Positions 1 through 10,774 of a stretch of DNA of 64,000 nucleotides are shown one piece after another. A program made the position numbers and the translations under genes. This stretch comes from Rhizobium tropici CIAT 899 (GTDB lineage Bacteria > Pseudomonadota > Alphaproteobacteria > Rhizobiales > Rhizobiaceae). The number at the start of each line of letters is the position of its first letter. Position 1 is the stretch's first letter. Location of the stretch: NCBI RefSeq assembly GCF_000330885.1, contig NC_020062.1:1310374-1374373 (forward strand), in the 5' to 3' direction. The notes below the pieces were generated by a model. It did not search any database. It saw nothing but the letters and a program-made list of their open reading frames with translations, and was not told where the DNA came from.

Positions 1-616
1 TGAACAGGAACAATGCCAGCGTCGACATGGATGGCAGCATCAGGGGTACGATAACTTTCGACAGAATGTATCGTCTAGATGCTCCATCGAGGACGGCTGC
101 CTCTATGACCTCCAATGGCAACTGCTGCATCGCGCTTGCCATGAACATTGTCGCAAAAGGCAGCGACATGGCAATTTGCGGAAGGATCAACGCCGCATAC
201 GTGTTGATGAGACCGACATATCGCATCTCATAGTAGAGTGGAATGATGAAGGCTTCGGTCGGCACCATCATGCCGATGGTCAAGAGAACGAAAATGGTGC
301 GTCTGAAGGGAAAGCTCAGGAATGCGAAACTGAATCCCATCAATGTCCCGAGTATGATGCTGACGATAACCACAGGGAAAACGATCAGAACCGAATTCAG
401 GAAATAGACGTTAAAATGGCCCTCGATCCAAGCATTCGCATAGTTCTCGAAATGCGGATAGGCGGGCAATACGAATGCGCCCTGGATAAGATCGGCGCGG
501 CTCTTCAGAGACGTCAGTATCAGAAGCGCGAAGGGGATAACCGTCAAGACCGCAAAGAGCCAAAGAATGATACGTGACGGCAGAACCGCGCCTATCCCAT
601 GAAAATTTCTGCTCAC
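1..616 (-). CDS. Carbohydrate ABC transporter permease, MalG-like (3' end cut by window)
   Basis: Inner-membrane permease of a binding-protein-dependent sugar importer. 205 codons are visible, starting at a GTG that overlaps the stop of the upstream permease (GTGA), and reading off the window edge. Hydrophobic segments lie near residues 15-34, 71-100, 106-119 and 140-160. The EAA loop that contacts the ATPase is visible at about residues 170-195 (EVIEAAVLDG, then a lysine and PLMLP). A coding frame with no stop over 616 bases and the 4-base overlap make it the second permease of the operon that begins with the binding protein at 2972. The ATPase gene is not in the window and may follow. Substrate unknown; a sugar or oligosaccharide is inferred from family and from the neighbouring glycosidase and ROK regulator. 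Confidence 0.88.
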   Translation of the reverse strand, partial: MSRNFHGIGAVLPSRIILWLFAVLTVIPFALLILTSLKSRADLIQGAFVLPAYPHFENYANAWIEGHFNVYFLNSVLIVFPVVIVSIILGTLMGFSFAFLSFPFRRTIFVLLTIGMMVPTEAFIIPLYYEMRYVGLINTYAALILPQIAMSLPFATMFMASAMQQLPLEVIEAAVLDGASRRYILSKVIVPLMLPSMSTLALFLF

Positions 617-1521
617 GATGCACTCCCTCCGTTCACTGGCCGCACCAGCCGATGAACGGCATAATTGATTGTGAAGACCAGAATCGCACCGATGATGGCA
701 ACGGCCGACGCATAGCCATAACGGTTCAATTGGAAGCCAAGCTCGTACATGTAAATATTAGGAACGAGGGTCGCATTGGCCGGACCGCCCCTGGTCATCG
801 TAAAGATTAGGTCAAAGCTCTTGATGGAAGCAATGATGGTGAGAAGCAACGCGATGCGTATTTCTGGCAGCAGGAGCGGCAGCGTTATGAAGAAGAAAAT
901 CCTGCTTCCTGAAGCACCGTCGACCCTCGCCGCTTCAAACAGCGAAGGGTCAATCCGCTGAATACCGGAAAGAAACAGCACCATGCAGAAACCGAAGAAA
1001 TACCAGCTGGCGACGATACCTACGGCCGGTAGGACAAAGGTGAAATCGCCAAGCCAGGGTAAAGCGATCGAACCTAGGCCAACCAGCTTCAATGCCTGAT
1101 TGATGGGACCAAAAGCAGGATTGTAGAGCCAGTGCCAAATGATGCCAAGGACGGCGGTCGGCATGATATAGGGCAAAAACAGCAATGTGCGCAGCGCGAA
1201 CTGTTCCCGCTGCCTCAGCGACCAGACCAATGCGGCAAGCAACAGGCCGACAACGATCGGGATGACACAGTAGAACACCATAAAGAGTGCATTGTTTTTC
1301 AATGCGACATAGAAAGTCTCATCCGAAAGCAATTTTGCATAATTGCCAAAGCCAACCCAATTGGGCGAGCCGATCCCATTCCATTCGGTGAAACTGATAC
1401 CGATTGCCGCGATAATGGGGCCAAGGACAAGAGCAAGATAAACCAGCAAACCAGGCAGAATATAAATGAGATTTCTGCTGGCGTTGGCATCAAGTGGTGA
1501 ACGTTTCATGCACCATCTCAT
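613..1521 (-). CDS. Carbohydrate ABC transporter permease, MalF/UgpA-like
   Basis: First permease of the sugar importer, an inner-membrane protein of about 300 residues with six predicted membrane segments (first near residues 18-42). The EAA loop reads EAARVDGASGSRIFFF followed by LPLLLPEI, the usual ATPase-docking motif of this family. Two starts are possible: ATG at 1521, or ATG at 1509 (MKRSPLD), which fits better with the usual short N-terminus; neither has a strong ribosome site. It lies 116 bases after the binding-protein gene and overlaps the next permease by 4 bases, so the three are probably one transcript. Typical length for the family; substrate not determined. Confidence 0.9.
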   Translation of the reverse strand: MRWCMKRSPLDANASRNLIYILPGLLVYLALVLGPIIAAIGISFTEWNGIGSPNWVGFGNYAKLLSDETFYVALKNNALFMVFYCVIPIVVGLLLAALVWSLRQREQFALRTLLFLPYIMPTAVLGIIWHWLYNPAFGPINQALKLVGLGSIALPWLGDFTFVLPAVGIVASWYFFGFCMVLFLSGIQRIDPSLFEAARVDGASGSRIFFFITLPLLLPEIRIALLLTIIASIKSFDLIFTMTRGGPANATLVPNIYMYELGFQLNRYGYASAVAIIGAILVFTINYAVHRLVRPVNGGSAS

Positions 1522-1637
1522 GAATATGCCAGGGGTCGACTGGCGCCGCTCTGGCCGTGATCAGGATTGACGTAGCGAAGTTTCCCGCCGTTGCTTCTCA
1601 TCAAATGGAGCAGCGGCAGGATTGCTGTGTCTGGCAA

Positions 1638-2972
1638 TCACTTGCTCTTCATATAGGCGGCATAATCGGCATCGAGCTTGCCGATCAGCTCTTCAGGCGT
1701 TTGTTTGTTCGCGAGCAGCAGCGGCGTATTTTCATCAAACGTCTTGAGCATGGTGGGGCTCGCCCAATCGGGATAATGCCCCAGTGCATTGTCATCGTTC
1801 AACGATTTCCAGATCGCGATGCCCTCCTTCAGAAGCGGGGAAGCGTTGACCCCGGCATCTTCAGGAACTGGAGTAGCTGGCAGATAGCCGGCGCGAGCCC
1901 AGGTCACGGATGCATCCTTGGAGACCATGTAATTGATGTATTCGCCGGCGAGATCCTTCATTTTGTCGCTCTTGGCCAGGCCAGTGATCGCCCAGGCAAG
2001 GTCGACACCGCCAACCGAAAGCGGATGCTTGATACCGGCGGGTGCCGGGATCGGCATGAAATGGATATCCGGATTGTTCTGCATATCGCCGAAGTACCAG
2101 GTTCCAGAAATCAGAAAGGCCCCTTGGCCAGCAACAAAAAGCTGAACGGCATCATCACCCGAAATGCCCTGGTAGCCATCGGAGAAATAGCCGTTTGTTG
2201 CCCATTTCTGAGCAAGTCTCACCGATTCCAGATTGCCAGGCGTATTCCAGGTTCCGCCGCGGCCGTAGATCAGGTCATCAAGCGCCTTTCGATCGGACGC
2301 ATCGATATGCGCCTGACTGATCCCGGCCAACATATGGAGCGCCAGGTGGCCCTTCGCAGTGCCTATGGTGAGCGGTGGGGTGCCTGCGGCCTTAACCTTA
2401 TCGAGGGCTGCAAGGAAATCGTCGAAGTTCTTGATCGGCAGCTCGACTCCGGCAGCTTTCAAGACCTTTTCGTTGTAATAAAGACCGACGATTTCGGCGA
2501 GCGACGAGATACCATAGGTCTCCCCGACACCGAACTCGCCCTTGCTCGACCATCGGTCACGCGCAAGCAGACTATCGGACTGGTTTTTATCCCAGCCATA
2601 TTTCTTGAGATAGGTATCGACAGGAACGAGAAGGTTTTCCTTCACCATCGCGCCCATGTCGCCAGCGCCCTGGTTAACTTTGGTCACCACTGGACCATCG
2701 CCGGATGAAACCGCAAGCTTGAGCGTAAGATTGAGATCCTGGAAGTCGCGTACGGTATGGTCGAGCTTAACCTCAGGATGCGCCTTCTGGAAATTGGCGT
2801 TGAGCTCAGTCATCACGGCAGCCCGCGACTCCGAGTCATGGTCGTCCCAGACGGTAAGCGTCTCGGCAAAGACAGCCGTCGACATGCCGAGCCCCACAAA
2901 AGTGGCGCCCGCCAAAATCCCTGTCTTCTTCAGCATTGATGCCATGTTGATGGAGATGAAATTGCTAAACAT
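1638..2972 (-). CDS. Extracellular sugar-binding protein of ABC importer
   Basis: Periplasmic solute-binding protein (family 1, MalE/UgpB type) of 444 residues that delivers a sugar to the two permeases encoded just downstream. The N-terminus has a lysine pair, a hydrophobic stretch and a likely signal peptidase site after AVFA (about residue 36), followed by ETLTVWDDHDSES, which is typical of the mature start. Later segments such as FLISGTWYFGDMQ and SVGGVDLAWAI fit the sugar-binding family. ATG at 2972 is supported by GAGGG nine bases upstream; ATG at 2945 or 2936 would still leave a signal peptide. First gene of the operon; the glycosidase and ROK genes nearby suggest that the sugar is hydrolysed inside the cell after uptake. 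Confidence 0.9.
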   Translation of the reverse strand: MFSNFISINMASMLKKTGILAGATFVGLGMSTAVFAETLTVWDDHDSESRAAVMTELNANFQKAHPEVKLDHTVRDFQDLNLTLKLAVSSGDGPVVTKVNQGAGDMGAMVKENLLVPVDTYLKKYGWDKNQSDSLLARDRWSSKGEFGVGETYGISSLAEIVGLYYNEKVLKAAGVELPIKNFDDFLAALDKVKAAGTPPLTIGTAKGHLALHMLAGISQAHIDASDRKALDDLIYGRGGTWNTPGNLESVRLAQKWATNGYFSDGYQGISGDDAVQLFVAGQGAFLISGTWYFGDMQNNPDIHFMPIPAPAGIKHPLSVGGVDLAWAITGLAKSDKMKDLAGEYINYMVSKDASVTWARAGYLPATPVPEDAGVNASPLLKEGIAIWKSLNDDNALGHYPDWASPTMLKTFDENTPLLLANKQTPEELIGKLDADYAAYMKSK

Positions 2973-3208
2973 TGATTGGTTCCCTCTAGCTGCGTTTTGG
3001 CAGTTCCTATCGTTTCCAACCGGCCTGTCCTGCTGAGACGAGCCGAATGTCTTGCATCGTCAGGCCTTTACGGACCTGATGAATTTCCTTATCCTTTTCA
3101 AAAGATCAGCGGGCTTCCATCCCGCAGATGCAGTGCCTCAACTTTCCCAGTTTTACCGCTGCCTGATGTCAGCTCGCGCCGTGCAGCGGCCAGCAAATCG
3201 ATGGTGCG

Positions 3209-3832
3209 ATGCCTCCTAAGATCGACAATTATTTCATCCGTCCGGCGACCGAGAACGACGTTGACGCCCTCTTCCATATTTGCCTGCTGACGGCTGACGC
3301 GGGAGCCGATGCGAGTGCGCTTTACAGCAATCCGCGCCTTCCCGGTTACGTTTGGGCGGTGCCCTATCTCAAATTCGCTCCGGAATTCGCGTTCGTTCTT
3401 GCCAGGCACGACCGGGTCGTCGGCTATGTTGTCGGCACGCCGGATACCGCCAGCTTTGACAAAGCGCTCGGCAGAGATTGGTGGCCGCTTGTTCGCCGCG
3501 AGATCGCCGGTCTGATACCCAGCACGGTAAAAGACGCTGATGTTCTGGAGCGAATAGCCAATCCTCATAGCGGCACGCCGGGCCTTGAAGAGACCTATCC
3601 GGCGCATCTTCACATCAATATTCTGCCCGAAGCGCAATCGGGCGGATGGGGACGCCTGATGATCAAGACCATGCTCAACAAGCTTTCGAGCCACGGTGTG
3701 CCCGCGGTTCATCTTGGTGTCAGTCCAGCAAACGAACGTGCCAAGGGTTTCTACAGGCATCTCGGCTTCGAAGAACTCAGCCATGACGGGCACCTTGCCT
3801 TCGTTATGAAATTGGACAAGCCGGCAATCTGA
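3209..3832 (+). CDS. GNAT-family N-acetyltransferase
   Basis: Acetyl-CoA-dependent acetyltransferase of 207 residues; acceptor unknown. The acetyl-CoA pyrophosphate-binding loop appears as QSGGWGRLMIK at about residues 147-157 (R/Q-x-x-G-x-G/A form), followed by VHLGVSPANERAKGFYRHLGF, the usual beta-bulge and C-terminal helix of GNAT proteins. The region around residues 110-140 (HSGTPGLEETYPAHLHINI) resembles GNAT proteins with a longer central segment. It runs opposite to the flanking genes, sitting between the sugar-binding protein and the glycosidase and convergent with the latter (26-base gap). No convincing ribosome site at this ATG. A role linked to the sugar locus, for example amino-sugar acetylation, is only a guess. 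Confidence 0.8.
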   Translation: MPPKIDNYFIRPATENDVDALFHICLLTADAGADASALYSNPRLPGYVWAVPYLKFAPEFAFVLARHDRVVGYVVGTPDTASFDKALGRDWWPLVRREIAGLIPSTVKDADVLERIANPHSGTPGLEETYPAHLHINILPEAQSGGWGRLMIKTMLNKLSSHGVPAVHLGVSPANERAKGFYRHLGFEELSHDGHLAFVMKLDKPAI

Positions 3833-3858
3833 ACAGAAATCTTGCCGGCCTCCCTTCA

Positions 3859-5616
3859 TTATCTATTCTCCGCGTTTACAGCTTCCAGGCCATATTTGAG
3901 GACGATAGCCGCCGGCATCGCGCTCCACCCCTGCAGCAGGGAACCGCGTCCATAGGGTGGCGAGAAATATTCGACAGCGCCGGCCCAACCATTTGCCAGG
4001 CAGGTTTCCCACCAGCGTATGAGGGCATAGCGTGCGCCACCGAGACCGTGGCGTATTCTCTCTTCCGCATAGACGCCGTCCCAATAGGGCCAATCGGATC
4101 CATTGTGATAGCGAAAGGGGAAAGCGGTTTTCGATCTCACGTCACTTGCCCGCTTGAACGGCGGATAGGCGCACAACACACCCCAATCGCCATAGGGCTG
4201 TCTGGTATTGTTTCGAGCCTCCAGGACCTCTTCCATGGCCTTGAGCAGACCAGAGGCTCGTGTCTGCGAAATCGCCCCATAACGGGAGAGCGTCAGGCTA
4301 TCGAGCACGAGATGATCCTCGACAAATCCGTCGGGGGTAATGAAATCGGCGTAACCATTTCTGCTGGGGACAAAAAGCCCGTCTTCGATTTCGGCACGAG
4401 CGGAGGCCGCTATCTCGCGTGCCTTCTGCGTCAATGCGGGGTCATGTCCGGCTCCCAGCTTGGCCACGCCATCCAATGCACCGACGAAAAGGCCGAGATT
4501 GTAGGAGACGAGGCCCTCCCGGTAGACATTGTCCGCCCAATCCCTGTCGTTTCGCGGCTTCAGCGGCAATACGCTGCCGGGACCTGCAAGGGCCAGATAT
4601 CGTTCAACGATGGCGGTCACAAGCGGCCAGTGCCGCACCGCCTCCGCCACATCCCCCGTGGTTTCCACATAGTCGGCAAGAAAGAGGATGAAGAAAAGCG
4701 GGCTGTCAAAATGATCGCTCCACCAGTCATCGGGACGATTGTGATGCTCCGGAGCAGCCTTCCCGCGATACTTCTCGGGATTTCGGGTAGCATCGAGAAC
4801 GAAGTTCTGCCAGGCGCGCGATTGCGCCGGTCCGGTCAAAATCACACCGCTCGGCGCCTCTCCGTCTGGCTGGATTCCCTTGGCCAAAAGCCGAATTTCA
4901 TCGCGTACCGCTTCCGGGGCAAGCTTCAACAGCATCTGCATCGTCCAGTAGCCATCGCGATAATAGGTGCGAGCAGGCGCACTGTAAGCCTGCCCCGCGG
5001 CCAGACCGGCAAACCTGCCATTCTCATCCAGGCGGATGCTGGAAAGTGCGGCGTGTGCTCCCTGCATCACCATGCTGCGCATTACGGGATCGGCCTTTGG
5101 CGTGAGGTCGCAGCGGGCTACATAACTCGCGGCTTCTGCGACGATAGCGTCGTTTGCAAGACCGAATGCAGCTTCTGCTTCCTCTTTCGAGGCTCCGGCA
5201 GCAATACGGATATCGCCATCATCGACCTCGATGATCATCGCACCCCAACCGGTCACAACGATACGGCGATTATTGCGTTTGGTGAGCTTGGGCTTCGGAC
5301 TATCCTTGCCAATTTCATGCCACCAAGCGCAGCGACGAGCCGGATAAACGCCCTCCAGGCGGGCATTGCGGATCAGAAGGATGGGCCTTGATTGGGCGAC
5401 AAAGATGCCATCCGCTTCGGCAATAATCCTGTTTGGCCCGTAAATGTAAGGTCCGGCAAGCCTGGAAAAACGTATGCGCCCCAGACGACCGCTCCCCCAA
5501 AGAGCGAGATCAAGATAGCCGTCGGGATGCGCATCCGCCTGCAGCCGAGGCGCCATGATCGGCAGAATGACCGGGTGGCTGGTTGTGATTTCGCCGTGGG
5601 ACGTGGGAGTCATCAT
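3859..5616 (-). CDS. Six-hairpin (alpha/alpha)6 glycosidase-like protein
   Basis: Protein of 585 residues related to the amylo-alpha-1,6-glucosidase / MGH1-like six-hairpin glycosidases. An N-terminal beta domain (about residues 1-170) is followed by a helical barrel from about residue 180. Barrel signatures include YYRDGYWTMQ, DWWSDHFDSPLFF, NDRDWADNVYREG, NGSDWPYWDGVYAEERIR and SPPYGRGSLLQGWSAMPAAI; the Asp and Glu residues in these are candidate catalytic groups. No signal peptide is visible, so it should act on an imported sugar in the cytoplasm. Divergent from the ROK gene and in the same orientation as the ABC importer. ATG at 5616 or 5613; ribosome site weak. Exact bond specificity cannot be given. 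Confidence 0.8.
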   Translation of the reverse strand: MMTPTSHGEITTSHPVILPIMAPRLQADAHPDGYLDLALWGSGRLGRIRFSRLAGPYIYGPNRIIAEADGIFVAQSRPILLIRNARLEGVYPARRCAWWHEIGKDSPKPKLTKRNNRRIVVTGWGAMIIEVDDGDIRIAAGASKEEAEAAFGLANDAIVAEAASYVARCDLTPKADPVMRSMVMQGAHAALSSIRLDENGRFAGLAAGQAYSAPARTYYRDGYWTMQMLLKLAPEAVRDEIRLLAKGIQPDGEAPSGVILTGPAQSRAWQNFVLDATRNPEKYRGKAAPEHHNRPDDWWSDHFDSPLFFILFLADYVETTGDVAEAVRHWPLVTAIVERYLALAGPGSVLPLKPRNDRDWADNVYREGLVSYNLGLFVGALDGVAKLGAGHDPALTQKAREIAASARAEIEDGLFVPSRNGYADFITPDGFVEDHLVLDSLTLSRYGAISQTRASGLLKAMEEVLEARNNTRQPYGDWGVLCAYPPFKRASDVRSKTAFPFRYHNGSDWPYWDGVYAEERIRHGLGGARYALIRWWETCLANGWAGAVEYFSPPYGRGSLLQGWSAMPAAIVLKYGLEAVNAENR

Positions 5617-5820
5617 GGCAAATCAAGCACCTTTCACCGCGCGGTGTCGGACATGGGATGACGTATGAAAATCAGGCGGCAATACCAAGCAATCTTGCCG
5701 AAATGGAGCGCTATAAAGTCCGCGGCATAGGCGAAACGAGCTCTCTCATCCGTTGGCCTCGGTTTCATGACCCCTCCGCAATTTGCTTAGTCACCGGGGA
5801 AGTCTACAAATCACGCGCCA

Positions 5821-5845
5821 AATTTGTCAATGACATGGACAAATT
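5821..5845. promoter_or_regulatory. Putative ROK-regulator operator (inverted repeat)
   Basis: AATTTGTC and GACAAATT form a perfect 8-base inverted repeat with a 9-base spacer, inside the 370-base divergent region between the glycosidase and the ROK regulator. Its size and AT-rich arms fit ROK/NagC-type operators. Nothing else in 5617-5986 looks like a gene. Assignment to the adjacent regulator is inference. Confidence 0.55.
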
Positions 5846-5986
5846 AAATGATTTCGCCCAGCCAACCGACTGAGATTTACTTGCTTTTTGTTCATTTTCC
5901 CTGGAAATTGACATTGCCGCAGCACGACATGGATGAATTAGGAAAAGGTCCCGAACTAATTAGAGGTAGAATGCGAGACCGCCATC

Positions 5987-7159
5987 ATGCCTAACGCGAC
6001 ACAGACACCGATCGCGCGAAAAATCTCGACGAACTCTGTCATTCGGACCATCCTTGCCAAGGGCTCCATTTCCCGCGCGGATATTGCCAAGCAAACCGGC
6101 TTATCCAAGCAAACCATTTCCGACGTCGTTCGCAGTTTGGAGAGCAACGGCTGGCTGAAGCCGACCGGATATACCGACGGGCGTTTGGGGCGAACGGCGA
6201 TAACCTATGAGCTCGATGCGAGCGCGGGCTTTGCCGCCTCCATCGATCTCGGCGGAACCAAGATTGCCGCCATCATCTGCGATCTCGTCGGAAATGTCGT
6301 CGCCGAAACCAAGGTGCCGACGAACGCGCTCGGCGGGCTCCATCTGGTCGATCAATTCCAGGCCATTATTGAGGATCTTGCCCACAACGCCGGTATTGAT
6401 CTTTCCAAGTTGCGCATCATCGTACTGGCGACGCCAGGCATACTTGACCCGGCCACCGGGCATATCAACGTTGCGCCGAACATCCCGGGTGTGGAAACGA
6501 TCGACTTGCGCCGGCTCCTGAGCGACAGGACGGCAACGCCGGTCATCATCGAAAATGACGTCAATCTTGCTGCGCAAGGAGAACGATGGCGAGGGCACGG
6601 CTCCACGTCGGATAATTTTGCCTTCGTGGCACTCGGAACCGGTATCGGCATGGGCATCATTGCCAATGGTCGCCTCATGCGCGGCGCGCGCGGCGGCGCC
6701 GGCGAGATAGCCTATCTGCCTCTCGGCGGGGAGCCATTTGATCCAGACGGCTTTACACTTGGAACGCTGGAAAGCGCCGTGGGCAGCGCGGCAATGGTGC
6801 GGCGCTATTGCGGATATGGTGGGCAAGGCAAGGCGACGGTAGCGGATCTTTTTTCGGCGCTGGTGGCCGGCGAACCGGCCGCTATCGCGGTCATCGAGGA
6901 AACCTCGCGATCGATTGCGCTTGCCATTGCCGCAATCGGCGCAACTCTCGACCCCGAATTGGTGATCATGGGCGGCAGTATCGGCGCGCGGCCCGAACTT
7001 GTCGAAGCTATCAGCAGATATCTACCACGTTGCACACCCTACCCGCCGCGCATCGAAATCAGTCGGTTTGGCAATCGGGCGGCACTCATCGGTGGCATCA
7101 GCATTGCCGTGGAGCACATGCACCACGAGTTGTTCGGTGTCGATTTGCAAGATCCGTGA
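5987..7159 (+). CDS. ROK-family transcriptional regulator
   Basis: Repressor of 390 residues of the NagC/XylR group. A winged helix-turn-helix occupies about residues 12-65 (SRADIAKQTGLSKQTISDVV), followed by an actin-like sugar-binding domain beginning with the phosphate loop SIDLGGTKIAAI near residue 85. The segment GTGIGMGIIANGRLMRGARG and GGAGEIAYLPLG correspond to the ROK signature, but the zinc-binding CxCGxxGC cluster of NagC/Mlc is absent and replaced by GGEPFDPDGF. It probably senses the sugar handled by the importer and glycosidase and binds the palindrome at 5821. Ribosome site weak (AGAGGT about 20 bases upstream). Local regulation of this cluster is inferred from position. Confidence 0.9.
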   Translation: MPNATQTPIARKISTNSVIRTILAKGSISRADIAKQTGLSKQTISDVVRSLESNGWLKPTGYTDGRLGRTAITYELDASAGFAASIDLGGTKIAAIICDLVGNVVAETKVPTNALGGLHLVDQFQAIIEDLAHNAGIDLSKLRIIVLATPGILDPATGHINVAPNIPGVETIDLRRLLSDRTATPVIIENDVNLAAQGERWRGHGSTSDNFAFVALGTGIGMGIIANGRLMRGARGGAGEIAYLPLGGEPFDPDGFTLGTLESAVGSAAMVRRYCGYGGQGKATVADLFSALVAGEPAAIAVIEETSRSIALAIAAIGATLDPELVIMGGSIGARPELVEAISRYLPRCTPYPPRIEISRFGNRAALIGGISIAVEHMHHELFGVDLQDP

Positions 7160-7301
7160 AATAGACATCTATCGCTCGGATGAAGCGGAAAAGCTGTCGA
7201 TAGCAACCGTGTCTGCGAATCGGGGACGGACTCTTAGACCTCGGCAAACGTGAGACCTCCGGAGATAGTCACCGGTTTGCCGCTTTGCAATCTCCATTTC
7301 C

Positions 7302-9161
<1,860 letters not shown>

Positions 9162-9780
9162 CAAAATAAGACCTTGGCTGAAGACATCATCGGCTGAAAG
9201 CCGGCGAATTTGGGGAGAAGGTCTGGCGCGGGCCGGATTATGGCACGCCAACCGACAGGAACATCCCGTTCGTTATCCGCGTTGGGCGTCCGCATTTGGG
9301 CATCGATCATCTCATTCGGTGACGTTTTTCTTCAGTCGCCGACAAGACGCCGCGTGCCCATAGCATTCGCGGGCACCGGAAAATTTCTGCCAACAGGCGC
9401 GAACCGCCGGTCAGAACTCTCTACGATATTTGATAATTCAGGCAAAACGACAACAGGGCAAAAGACGGTTAGGGCTATCTATCCGCTGATTGCCGTACCG
9501 CGATTCGCGCTTCACTTGTGATAAAGACCTAGCCGGACGATCGGCCAGAAGCAAGTTACAAATCCCATAGCCGAGCAGCAACGGCCGAAGCCGCATCGTG
9601 CTCGGGCTTACTGCATACGCAGAGACGCGCATACAGCTGACAGCGAATAGGACAAGCTTCTAAATGGCGCCAATTCAGCGCGAAGACACCGGCAAACAAC
9701 CGAACGGTGCGGAGCAGGCCTCAGCCAGCTGCGACTTGGCATGCAGGCAGAGACGCTCCCATCACCCATTCGCTTCCGGC
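9162..9780. other. Intergenic region without a recognisable gene
   Basis: Short open frames occur on both strands but none has a ribosome site or family resemblance. No clear repeat, RNA gene or terminator seen. It contains the exporter promoter near its left end. Confidence 0.5.
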
Positions 9781-10188
9781 CTAGTCAGCCACGGCGTTGA
9801 CGACGCGGCAGAGATTGTCGCTCATGTTGGGGGCAACCTGCCCCTGCGGCACCATGAAAACCGCATCGACGCGACTGCCCTTGCCGGTTTTGCGGACGAC
9901 GACGCGCAATGTCTGCGGGCGACCTGAGCCGGAGGTCTCCTGCTGTGCCGTCAGCGTGCCGAGTTGCTTCTCGACATTCACATCCACGAAGCCTTCCGCA
10001 AGAACGGCTCTCGATACTTTGTCGAAGGCCGCGGCAGGGCTGACGGAGGGAAACTCCATCCAGGTCTTGTAGGTCACACCGGTGACGAGAGGAACGCCGC
10101 TGCTTTGATAGTGCTGCGAACATACGCTGGCAGCCGCGGGTGTGAATGAAAGGGCGACGAAGGCAGAAGCACAGATGACCTTACGCAA
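9781..10188 (-). CDS. Small secreted protein, unknown function
   Basis: Predicted 135-residue protein, not recognised as a named family. The start is inferred to be TTG at 10188, eight bases after an AAGAGGAAA ribosome site; longer readings to 10410 add an arginine-rich stretch without a ribosome site. The N-terminus LRKVICASAFVALSFT then PAAAS is a good signal peptide, so the mature chain is periplasmic or secreted. Two cysteines near the mature start and near the C-terminus (SVCSQHY, DNLCRVV) could form a disulphide. The middle part (FDKVSRAVLAEGFVDVNVEK) looks like an alternating alpha/beta fold. Monocistronic with no informative neighbours. Confidence 0.65.
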   Translation of the reverse strand: MRKVICASAFVALSFTPAAASVCSQHYQSSGVPLVTGVTYKTWMEFPSVSPAAAFDKVSRAVLAEGFVDVNVEKQLGTLTAQQETSGSGRPQTLRVVVRKTGKGSRVDAVFMVPQGQVAPNMSDNLCRVVNAVAD

Positions 10189-10774
10189 GGTGAGTTTCCT
10201 CTTTTGACGAATATACGGATAGATACTTTCTTGATGACTCATGCCGCGGCAACGACTGAGCTTTGCGACTGCACCACGATCTGTCAGTCGATTCCGGATA
10301 GCGTTGGAAGACTTGAGCCTTTGACGTTCGGGATCGAATGGCGTGTCGCGTCGTGATCGCCGCGGCTTGGATAAATAGGAGGCAAGCTCAATGGTATGCC
10401 GCCCATTCACGCATTGCTACAGACGGGCACCGCTATCGGGGCTTGTGAGGTGGATCGCGGCTCCTGACTGATTTCCATTCCAGTTCGGGAACATAACAGC
10501 AAAAAACCACCTAGCAACAATCACAACCCGATCATCTTGTGCAAGGTCGTCCATAACAAGTGCACATGGGTTTGGAATTGCAGGAATCCCGTAGTGTCGG
10601 CCACAATATCGGCTACTGAACCATGGTTGGAAAGCCGAACGGCCGAGAAGTCCGAATTGCAAAAATTCAGTGTGTCACCGCCCCAACATCGCTCAAGACA
10701 TGCTGACCGGCGGCCGGTTTGCTCATTTCCATTTCGAGCAACCATTGGTACATCCTATGCTCGCGCAAACGCAA
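10189..10774. other. Intergenic region without a recognisable gene
   Basis: Between the small secreted protein and the AraC gene on the same strand. Open frames of up to about 100 codons are present, but they are arginine/serine-rich, lack ribosome sites and match no family I know. Confidence 0.45.

Noticed and set aside
1557..2708. 383-codon plus-strand frame opposite the sugar-binding protein gene
   Set aside because: Antisense shadow of a clear binding-protein gene with signal peptide and operon context.
3060..3079. TCAGG-N10-CCTGA dyad upstream of the sugar-binding protein
   Set aside because: Arms of only five bases and no match to the ROK-site candidate; likely chance.
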